In this document: piece after piece, positions 17,111-24,016 of the stretch | Layout: each line of letters begins with the position of its first letter | Position numbering within the stretch: the first letter of the stretch is position 1 | Assembly: GCA_963575745.1 (NCBI GenBank) | Contig: CAUYUJ010020757.1 | Coordinates: forward strand, 20,001-44,016 | Reading direction: 5' to 3' | Length of the DNA stretch: 24,016 nucleotides | DNA from: Prorocentrum cordatum | Taxonomy: Eukaryota > Sar > Dinophyceae > Prorocentrales > Prorocentraceae | Position numbers and translations under genes: made by a program | Notes under the pieces: generated by a model | Told to the model about the DNA's origin: nothing | Databases searched by the model: none | What the model saw: only the letters and a program-made list of their open reading frames with translations

Positions 17111-17515
17111 GGCCCTATCTGAGAGAACGGGCGCCTCCAATTGGTACAAACGAGGACGAGTTTCCAGAGAAGCAGTATTGTTGTCATGTGGCATCCTTCC
17201 CTCGGTGACTATGTCTTATCATTCCTCTTTTCGGAACATGAGTTCTCTTAGGCAACGCCTGCGTGGGTGGCGCACTTACGATGACATGTTCAGCGCTTCG
17301 CGTAACCCCATCCGCCCATCCGACAGCGATGCCTGGGCGAGATGCCCTGATTAGGAATGCGGAGGGGCACGCAGTGAATTACAAGGCAGGGCTGGGGAAG
17401 GGGTCGTTCTGCAAGAGGAAGGAGGATTGAGGAGGGAGGAGCGAGGAGGAGGAGGAGGAATAGGTGGAGCAGAGGGGGAGGGGAGGGCGGACAAGGATGA
17501 TGAGGAGGAGAAAAC
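17111..17515. other. spacer without gene, ending in GAG-rich lead-in
   Basis: Unique-looking sequence to about 17400, then purine-rich GGAGGA. An 81-codon frame at 17109-17354 has no recognised motif. Two stretches (AGCAGTATTGTTGT near 17170; AAAGCAATATTGTTGT near 12680) share a short word with the 77-bp array. Confidence 0.4.
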
Positions 17516-18329
<814 letters not shown>

Positions 18330-18330
18330 C

Positions 18331-18372
18331 AGGAGGAGGAGGAGGAGGAGGAGGAGGAGGAGGAGGAGGAGG
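18331..18372 (+). repeat. (GGA)n tract
   Basis: Pure AGG triplets directly abutting the GAT array, with only ATC between, then the CTTGGGG satellite begins. Confidence 0.95.
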
Positions 18373-18700
18373 CCTCTTGGGGTGGCTTGGGGGTTTTGTG
18401 GCGGTCCCAGAAGCCTCTTTGGCTGTCTTGGGGGTGCTTCTGGGGGGCATCTTGGCCTCTTGGAATCTTGGGCGCCTTTGGGGGCCTCTTGTGCGCTCCT
18501 GGGGGCCATCTTGGGGCACCTTGTTGGGGCCCTCCTGGGGGCCGCGGAGGCCTTTTTTGGGAACAGCCCAACGGATACCGATCAAAGGGTACGGGTACTG
18601 CACTGCGTTCCCCCTTCTGGTGGAGCTCCCGAGGCCGCCTCCTGGAGGTGTCTTGGGACGCTCTTGGAGCTCCGCGGGGCGGTCCCGGGGCCGTCTCGGG
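18373..18700 (+). repeat. CTTGG/GGGCC satellite, left block
   Basis: Short degenerate words CTTGGGGG, GCCTCTTGG, GGCCATCTTGG and CTCCTGGGGGCC repeat roughly every 10-14 bp or multiples. Composition and words match the larger blocks at 19206-20235 and 20460-21010. Non-coding. Confidence 0.7.
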
Positions 18701-19158
18701 GGCCGTCCCGGCCAGTGCGTCCACGGAGCTGGGCGTTTGGCGATCTGCCGACACGGCAGGCTGGCCGGGTGATGTCGCGATCTGGTGCCGCGGCTGGCTC
18801 TCATCCCGTGGCCTGGTTACCCGGGGATTCGCCGATTCGGCCAGCTGATTCAGTGATCGGGGTACAGTCAAGACGCTGAAATGAGGAACAGTTTGGGGTC
18901 GGAAGGGGCTCGGTGTTCCTTAGGCTCCTCCAGTGCTGTTCCTCTTGCCCTCCTGGGGCACGGAGGCGCTTACAGGGCCAAGAAGGGGCTTCGTTTCTTA
19001 TTTAGCGTTCCTTCTCTGGCCGCCTGATCCAGACATCATGTGATCTTGTGATCCAGACAGTTCATCTAAGACGCCTACGGCGAATCACCGCCGCCCCCTG
19101 CCCTTTTGGAGACGCCTGTGTGGCCGAATGTTGAGGCCAGACCTGTCAAGCTATCGGA
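18701..19158. other. non-satellite spacer within the satellite region
   Basis: Sequence of mixed composition with no recognised gene. TGATCCAGACA occurs twice within about 25 bp (near 19027 and 19049), and GTGATC/GATCCAG words echo those at 21180-21360. Confidence 0.4.
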
Positions 19159-19205
19159 CCATGTGTTCCCCGAATCGGTTTGGAAAGCCTTCGGGGAACA
19201 CGTGG
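19159..19205. repeat. strong hairpin, 16-bp arms
   Basis: CCATGTGTTCCCCGAA (19159-19174) pairs with TTCGGGGAACACGTGG (19190-19205) with one G-T mismatch across a 15-base loop. The right arm abuts the start of the main satellite block. It could be a transposon end, a recombination scar or an RNA structure. Nothing else identifies it. Confidence 0.75.
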
Positions 19206-20235
19206 ACATCTTGAAGGTCATCTTGGCCACCTGGAGGCCACGTTGACCCTTTCGGGCCTTCTTGGAGGACGTCTTGGTGCGCTCTTTGGCCGTCTTGGAG
19301 GCCATCTTGAGCGTCTTGGAGGCCTCTTGGGCCGTCTTGAGTGCCTCTTGGGGCCGTCTTGGGCCTCTTGGGCGATCTTTGGGGGCATTTGGGCCGTCTC
19401 GGGCCGTCGGAAGGCCGAACAACAAGTAAATGCCACAATCCTTCAAAAACTCATGGGAAATCAATGACATTTGCCTTTTCGGGCCTTTCTGGAGGCCCTT
19501 TTGGGGGCCCTCTTGGGCCGTCTTGAGCCATCTTAGTGCCATCTTCGGCCGTCTTGGTGGGCCCCTGGTCCGTCCGACGCCGTCGGAAGCCGTTTGGGGG
19601 GCCTCTCTGAGCCGACTTGGGGCCCTCTTGGAATGCTCCAGGGCCGTCTTGGAGGCCATCTTGGGCGTCTTAAAAGTCAATTGGGCCGTCTTGGGGGCCT
19701 CTTGGGGCCGTCTTGGGGGCCTTTTGGGCCGTTCTGGGGCCATCTTGGAGGCCTCTTGGGCGATCATTGGGCGATCTTTGGGGGCTCTTGGGCCGTATCG
19801 GGCCGTCGTCTTAAAAACCTCAGGAACGTCAGTGTTTTGGGCCTTTTCTGGAGGCCCTCTCAGAGGCTTCTTGGGCCGTCTTGGGCCAGCTTCGAGCCAA
19901 CTTCGGCCATCTTGGAGGCCTCTTGGGCGCTGGGGGCGATCTTGGGGGCCTCTTGGGCCGTCTTGGGTCGTCGGAAAGCTGAGAAGAAGCGAATGCCAAA
20001 ATCCTTCAAAAACCTAAGGCAAATCAATGATTGCCCTCCTGGAGGATCTCTTGGAGGCCTCTTGGGCCGTCTTGGAGGCCTCAGGGGGGCCTGTTGGGCC
20101 GTCTTGGGCTCTCTTGGGCCGTCTTGGAGGCCGTCTTGGACCATCATGGACGAACTTGGAGGCCATCTTGGACCATCTTGAAGGCCATCTTGGGCCAACT
20201 CGGCCATCTTGGCGCCATCTTGAGCCGTCTTGGAT
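19206..20235 (+). repeat. CTTGGGCCGT / CTTGGAGGCC satellite, main block
   Basis: Units such as GCCGTCTTGG, GCCATCTTGGAGG and CCTCTTGGGCC repeat densely. A longer marker, AATCCTTCAAAAAC followed by GGMAAATCAATGA, appears near 19437 and 19998, preceded each time by a GTCGGAARGC word (about 563 bp apart). A truncated relative lies near 19810 (TTAAAAACCTCAGGAACGTC) and another near 20790-20845. This implies a long irregular higher-order unit. Readings of Gln-Asp-Gly-Pro or Trp-Ala-Val-Leu repeats across it are not proteins. Confidence 0.8.
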
Positions 20236-20459
20236 GTTTTTTTCCGCAATTGAGGTCCTTTCCGGGTGGCCGGCGGGACGGGCCGACACCCCAGGGGAGT
20301 TCTTTTGGAAAAGAACCAAAACCAAACCCGAGAGGGTTTAGGACGCCAGGGAACCCCTGCGATGAATCGACAGGGGGCGGCGGATCGAATGGCTTTCGGC
20401 TGATCCCGCCACCGTGCTTAGGTTGTGGGTCAGAGTTATCAGGGATGTTTCTTAATGTC
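20236..20459. other. non-satellite insertion with palindrome
   Basis: About 220 bp of sequence unlike the surrounding satellite. It contains the palindrome GTTCTTTTGGAAAAGAAC at 20299-20316. I could not define terminal repeats or a target duplication, so I call it neither transposon nor gene. Confidence 0.45.
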
Positions 20460-21010
20460 TCTTCGGAGCGCTCTCGGGGGCCTGTTTGGGGCAGTTTTGG
20501 GGCCTTTGGAGCCTCTTTGAGGCCTCCTGGGGACCTCTTTGGGCCTCTCGGGGAACTTTTCGGGCCTCTTGGGGGCCTCTTGGGAGCTTCTTGGGGTCTC
20601 CTTGAGGCCCCTCGGAGCCGAGGGCTCGAAATGTCCAGTCGGGTCCCCAATCTGGGCCCCTATTGGAGCCGTCTTAGGGGCCTCTTGGGTCGTCTTGGCG
20701 CCTCTTGGGCCGTCTTGGGGCCCTCTTAGGCCATCTTGAGGCGATCTTGGAGTCCTCCAGGACCGACTGGTAGCGTCGGCAAACTGAAAAGCCGAAGCAC
20801 CAAAACCCTCCAACAACCTCCAAAAACCTGAGGGACATTTATGGTTTTGGCCTCTTGGAACCGTCTTGGGAGGCCTGTTGGAGGCCTCTTGCAGCGTCTT
20901 GGAGGCCTCTTGGGCCGTCTGAGGGCCATCTTGCGTGTCTTGGAGCGATCGTTCGGCGTCTCGGAGCCCTTTTGGACAGTGTTCTGGGTCTGTTGGGGCC
21001 CTCTTGGCCC
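20460..21010 (+). repeat. CTTGGGGCC satellite, right block
   Basis: The same words as the main block (GGGCCTCTTGG, GGAGGCCTCTTGG, GCCGTCTTGGG). The marker AAACCCTCCAACAACC followed by TCCAAAAACCTGAGGGACAT occurs at about 20806-20842, about 800 bp after the previous one. Confidence 0.75.
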
Positions 21011-21360
21011 GTCTTGGGGTCTTGAGCCCGAAAAAGGCATGCGAGAAGATGCCCCAGTGCCCAGGGGAACCGCGCCAAGCCCAAGAAGATCTGAGCATTT
21101 GGAGCCCGCGCCCCCTAAAAACCCTAAGTGTCGAGGACTGAGGCTCAGGGGGTTAAGCAAAGGACTTGAGGTCACGCCCACCCAGTGACCAGCGGCACGG
21201 TGGCGGATTCGGTGGCACGGTAGTCCAATGATTTTGTGGGCTTTCTGTCCCGTGATGTGGTTGGCGATCAGGCGATTTGGTTGGTTGATTTGGTTGTGGC
21301 CAGTCAAATGGAACATCCGGTGATCCAGTCATCAGGCCGGCTCATCCAGTGACGATTATA
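21011..21360. other. spacer without gene
   Basis: From about 21180 the sequence has loose repetition of GATTTGGTTG, GGCACGGTGG/GGCACGGTAG and GATCCAGTCATC words. No motif, RNA gene or transposon end except the TA at 21359-21360, which flanks the next element. Confidence 0.4.
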
Positions 21361-21511
21361 GGGGGCCACATGCGAACTCTACCCCTACGCCCCACGATTT
21401 CTGAGGGGGAGGGTGGGGTTCATTTCGTTCGGAAGCTCCCGAGCGAAGTGAACCCCACCCTCCCCCTCAGAAATCGTGGCGGGGTAGGGGTAGGGTTCGC
21501 ATGTGGCCCCC
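21361..21511. mobile_element. palindromic MITE-like element, family A copy 2, TA on both sides
   Basis: A 151-bp hairpin with the same GGGGGCCACATGCGAAC... ends as the 12218 copy and TA at 21359-21360 and 21512-21513. The arms run about 68 bp with few mismatches to a centre near GAAGCTCC. In several frames it encodes the misleading peptide VGVGFACGPL, which gene predictors may pick up across the genome. Confidence 0.9.
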
Positions 21512-21630
21512 TAGATGAGAGGCAGGGGGCTACAGGGACCCGAGGTCACTCCAGCTCGAACCTCGCGGCACGGTGCAGGATACAGTTGGCGCCCTCCGAG
21601 GGTCGAGGAGCACATCGCGGCATACACATA

Positions 21631-21789
21631 AGCTTTCGGAGGTCCGCGCGTATTTCTCGGATCTGCGCCGGGTTTCCCCGGCGGCGCCTCCGTCGCTGCC
21701 CCTGGCGCCGCCTCTGGCGCCGCCCCTGGCGCGCTCCGCGCGCCGTGGAGAGAGTTCCAGCGCCGATCCAAGAAATCCGCGCGGAGCTC
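21631..21789. mobile_element. palindromic MITE-like element, family B copy 2 (diverged)
   Basis: It pairs TCGGAGGTCCGCGCG (left) with CGCGCGGAGCTCCGA (right) and extends through ATTTCTCGGATCTGCGCCGG / CAGCGCCGATCCAAGAAAT. The centre has the same GGCGCC-rich, GCGCGCTCCGCGCGC palindromes as 1522-1679. TA precedes the left end (21629-21630). The right flank is CG, so the duplication has decayed or the end is misplaced by a few bases. Confidence 0.8.
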
Positions 21790-21985
21790 CGATAGCTCGT
21801 CTCTGATGAAGCAGTTTAGCCGATCCCCATCTCCACTGGGCCGTGGTATCTCGGCCTCACCATCCCACCACCCCATGTAGGGAAGAAACTCTGCGAAGCC
21901 CGAAGGGAACAGCACCTGTTTCCATCTAGGGGGATGAATCGGCAAGTGGGGCTCAGGCCACGCCGATGGGGGTAGGGATCGGTGA
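21790..21985 (-). CDS. possible exon fragment, unknown protein
   Basis: On the minus strand one frame reads WPEPHLPIHPPRWKQVLF, PSGFAEFLPYMGWWDGEAEI and RPSGDGDRLNCFIRDELSEL, a varied composition with several Trp and Phe, unlike the repeat-derived frames around it. The same frame then runs into the family B element at 21789. I do not recognise a domain, and I cannot place splice sites or a start. If real, it is an exon or dead gene fragment carrying a transposon insertion. The frame stays open to 22158, but nothing recognisable lies beyond about 21985. Confidence 0.25.
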
Positions 21986-22216
21986 AACGATGTTCGCTTG
22001 CCGCTTACTGTTCTTCTGCAACCCAGGCCCACGACGTCACGATTTTGTCCTAACGTCGACCCCCAGAGGTCTCGACTCATCCCCCCGACCAGCATTTCAT
22101 CCCGAGTCGTTTCTTGATGCTTCCGAGGCCCCGCGAGGGCCCCCCAGAGGCCGAACACACAGCGGAAAGCGGCGCGTCGTGATCTTCAATGGCTTGAGGG
22201 GGTCTGGGGTCTTGGG

Positions 22217-22380
22217 TCGACGACGACGAGCGACGACGAGCGACGACGAGCGACGACGACGACGAGCGACGACGAGCGACGACGACGACGACGACGACGA
22301 GCGACGACGACGACGACGAGCGACGACGATTACGGCGGCGGCGGCGGCGACGATGACGACGACGGCGGCGACGACGACGG
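22217..22380 (+). repeat. (CGA)n array with GAGC interruptions
   Basis: GACGACGAGC units repeat with expanding numbers of CGA triplets, ending in CGGCGG and GACGAC. It is the reverse complement in kind of the array at 22866-23268. Confidence 0.95.
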
Positions 22381-22402
22381 GGGTCTGGGAGGGGGGGTTG
22401 TA

Positions 22403-22537
22403 GGGGGCCACATGCGAACCCTACCCCCACCCCCCACGATTTCTGAGGCACGTCGTTCGGGAGCTCCCGAGCGAAGTGAACCCCACCGTCCCCCTCGGAA
22501 GTCGTGGGGGTAGGGGTAGGGTTCGCGTGTGGCCCCC
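22403..22537. mobile_element. palindromic MITE-like element, family A copy 3, TA on both sides, internally deleted
   Basis: A 135-bp copy with TA at 22401-22402 and 22538-22539. The right arm is full-length. The left arm lacks about 19 bp between TTTCTGAGG and CGTTCGGGAGC relative to the other copies, so the central hairpin is asymmetric. It lies between the CGA and TCC arrays. Confidence 0.9.
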
Positions 22538-22546
22538 TAGGTTGCC

Positions 22547-22755
22547 CTCCGATGCCCCCCGGCCCGGCATGGCGCCGCTCCTGCAGCGAGGTCCTCCTCC
22601 TCCTCCTCCTCCTCCTCCTCCTCCTCCTCCTCCTCCACCTCCTCCTCCTCCTCCTCCTCCTCCTCCTCCCCCTCTCCTCCCCCCCCTCTTCCCCCTCCTC
22701 CTCCTCCCCCTCCGATGCCCCCCGGTCCGCCATGGCGCCGCTCCTGCAGCGAGGC
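22547..22755 (+). repeat. 46-bp direct repeat (163 bp apart) enclosing a (TCC)n array
   Basis: CTCCGATGCCCCCCGGCCCG at 22547 is repeated at 22710 as CTCCGATGCCCCCCGGTCCG. Both copies continue through CATGGCGCCGCTCCTGCAGC to about 22592 and 22755, with two or three differences. Between them is a TCC/CTC triplet array (about 22593-22709). Sequence from 22756 to 22865 is GC-rich with no gene. Confidence 0.85.
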
Positions 22756-22865
22756 CCTCGCCCTATGGCCCCCGTGGCCCCCCGCCGGTGCTGCTTCGCC
22801 GGGCGGCGCGCCCGCGGCCCTGGAGGGCGAGGCGTGGCAGGCCGCTCGCCCGCGCCCCGCGCGCC

Positions 22866-23268
22866 TCGTCGTCGTCGCTCGTCGTCGTCGCTCGTCGGCG
22901 TCGTCGCTCGTCGTCGTCGTCGTCGTCGCTTGTCGTCGTCGTCGCCGCTTGTCGTCGTCGTCGTCGTCGTCCTCGTCGTCGTCGCTCGTCGTCGTCGCTT
23001 GTCGTCGTCGTCGCTTGTCGTCGTCGGCGGCGTCGTCGTCGCTTGTCGTCGTCGTCGCTTGTCATCGCTTGTCGTCGTCGTCGGCGTCATCGTCGTCGTC
23101 GTGGTCGTCGTTGTCGTCGTCGTGGTCGGCGTCGTCGTCGCTTGTCGTCGTCGTCGCTTGTCGTCGTCGTGGTCGTCGTCGTCGTCGTCGTCGTGGTCGT
23201 CGTCGCCGCTCGTCGTCGTCGTCGTCGTCGTCGTGGTCGTCGTCGTGGTCGTCGTCGTCGTCGTCGTC
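22866..23268 (+). repeat. (TCG)n array with CTCG/CTTG interruptions
   Basis: About 400 bp of TCG triplets broken by GCTCG, GCTTG and TGG variants every 9-27 bp. All frames are open (poly-Ser, poly-Val, poly-Arg; poly-Asp and poly-Arg on the minus strand). It forms a potential long foldback with the CGA array at 22217-22380. Confidence 0.95.
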
Positions 23269-23354
23269 TTCCCCGAGGACATAGACAACCTTTTAGAAGG
23301 CCAGAGGGTTTCTGAGAAGCCCCGCCGCCTTCTGAGAGGGCCTTCTCCTTCTCA

Positions 23355-24016
23355 CTGGCGCGCTACTCTTTCGCTCATCGGCGCCGCCCCCAGCAAAAGC
23401 AACGCTCCCGTTCGAGACATCTTCTTTTTTACTCAGAGCTGGTGCTCTTCCTCGCCGCCGAAAACCGCCGCCCCAACAAAACCAATGCTCCCGCTCGAGA
23501 CTTCTTTCCGTTTTACCTTGGGTTGGCGCGCTACTCTTTCGCTCATCGGCGCCGCCCCCAGCAAAAACAACGCTCCCGCTCGAGATGTCCTCTTTTTTTA
23601 CTAGAGCGGGTGCTCTTTCTCGCCGCCGACAACCGCCGCCCAAACAAAACCAGCGCTCCCGCCCGAGACCTCCCGTTTTACGCTGGACTGGCGCCCTAAT
23701 CTTATTTGAATTGGCGCCGACCCCAGCAAGAACAACGCTCCCGCTCGAGCCTCCCTTTCTCCTGAGGACGGTGCTCTTGCTCGCCGCCGACAGCCCCCGT
23801 CCCGACAAAACAGTCTCGAGACTTCTTCCCTCCTTACTCAAGGCGGTGTTCCTCCTCGCCGTCGACAACCGCCGTCCCAACAGAACCAGCGCTGCCGCTC
23901 GAGATTTCGTTTTGTTTTACGCTGGACTAGCGCCTAACCTTTTTCTGCATTGGCGCCGCTCCCAGCAACAACAGCACGCCTGCTCGAGACTTCCTCCATT
24001 TCTATTCAGGGCCAGG
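23355..24016 (+). repeat. 82/165-bp satellite running off the window end
   Basis: The unit pairs an A half (GGCGCGCTACTCTTTCGCTC, then ATCGGCGCCGCCCCCAGCAA and a CGCTCCCGCTCGAGAC end) with a B half (GGTGCTCTTCCTCGCCGCCG, then CAACCGCCGCCCCAACAAAA and the same CGCTCCCGCTCGAGAC end). A halves start near 23357, 23525, 23690 and 23930: spacings of 168, 165 and 240, the last from an extra B half. CTCGAGAC recurs every 80 bp or so. Non-coding; the array continues beyond 24016. Confidence 0.9.

Noticed and set aside
20236-20459. Transposon inserted in the CTTGG satellite
   Set aside because: The segment differs from the array and has a palindrome, but I could not find terminal inverted repeats or a flanking duplication.
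19075-21098. Several 130-230 codon frames with Gln-Asp-Gly-Pro or Trp-Ala-Val-Leu periodicity
   Set aside because: They follow the CTTGGGCC satellite word in each frame. Overlapping frames on both strands are equally good.
22500-22530. GGGGTAGGGGTAGGG as telomeric repeat
   Set aside because: It is the arm of the family A palindrome, present in all three copies, and is not a TTTAGGG array.
22077-23604. 400-codon poly-Thr/Arg/Asp frames
   Set aside because: Produced by the CGA, TCC and TCG triplet arrays.

Overview
This window looks like nuclear DNA from a dinoflagellate; a GC-rich genome such as Prorocentrum is my guess, and the genus is not proven. The basis is a non-LTR retrotransposon whose reverse transcriptase, zinc-finger tail and C-terminal domain resemble those of dinoflagellate LINEs, a Ty1/copia-type pol of the same flavour, GC-rich sequence, very heavy simple-sequence content, and no compact bacterial-style genes. 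One 100-base run of N at 11417-11516 is a scaffold gap of unknown true length. I find no intact host gene, rRNA or tRNA. Most long open frames here are by-products of biased repeats.

Layout. 1-1520 has no recognisable gene. 1520-3436 holds a palindromic TA-flanked element, a second inverted-repeat element flanked by a 16-bp direct repeat, and dense microsatellites. 3437-6315 is a 5'-truncated, decayed LINE (reverse transcriptase, zinc fingers, C-terminal domain) followed by a 150-bp-period duplication. About 8150-10579 is a decayed copia pol (hinge, reverse transcriptase, RNase H) broken by frameshifts. Just downstream, 10740-10951 carries two sequences matching the branch-site-recognition part of U2 snRNA. 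11935-13440 holds two degenerate tandem arrays (about 77 bp and about 125-160 bp periods), with a palindromic element inserted in the first. 14749-14884 is a 52-bp tandem repeat. 15470-17110 is a GAAGYGGC satellite with a higher-order period of about 160-170 bp, a 62-base poly-T tract and two nested small transposons whose empty sites can be read from neighbouring satellite units. 17516-18329 is a roughly 800-bp ATG/GAT microsatellite. 18373-21010 is a second degenerate satellite built on CTTGGGCCGT/CTTGGAGGCC words. 21361-22537 holds three more palindromic elements. 22217-23268 has two reverse-complementary CGA/TCG arrays, and 23355-24016 is an 82/165-bp satellite running off the end.

The main story is a population of short (135-183 bp) non-autonomous palindromic elements: at least three families with TA at their borders (Tc1/mariner-like in insertion preference) and at least two further kinds with 5-bp or 16-bp flanking duplications. 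No transposase is visible in the window. The two retroelements, the U2-like copies and the satellites make this a repeat graveyard rather than a working gene cluster.
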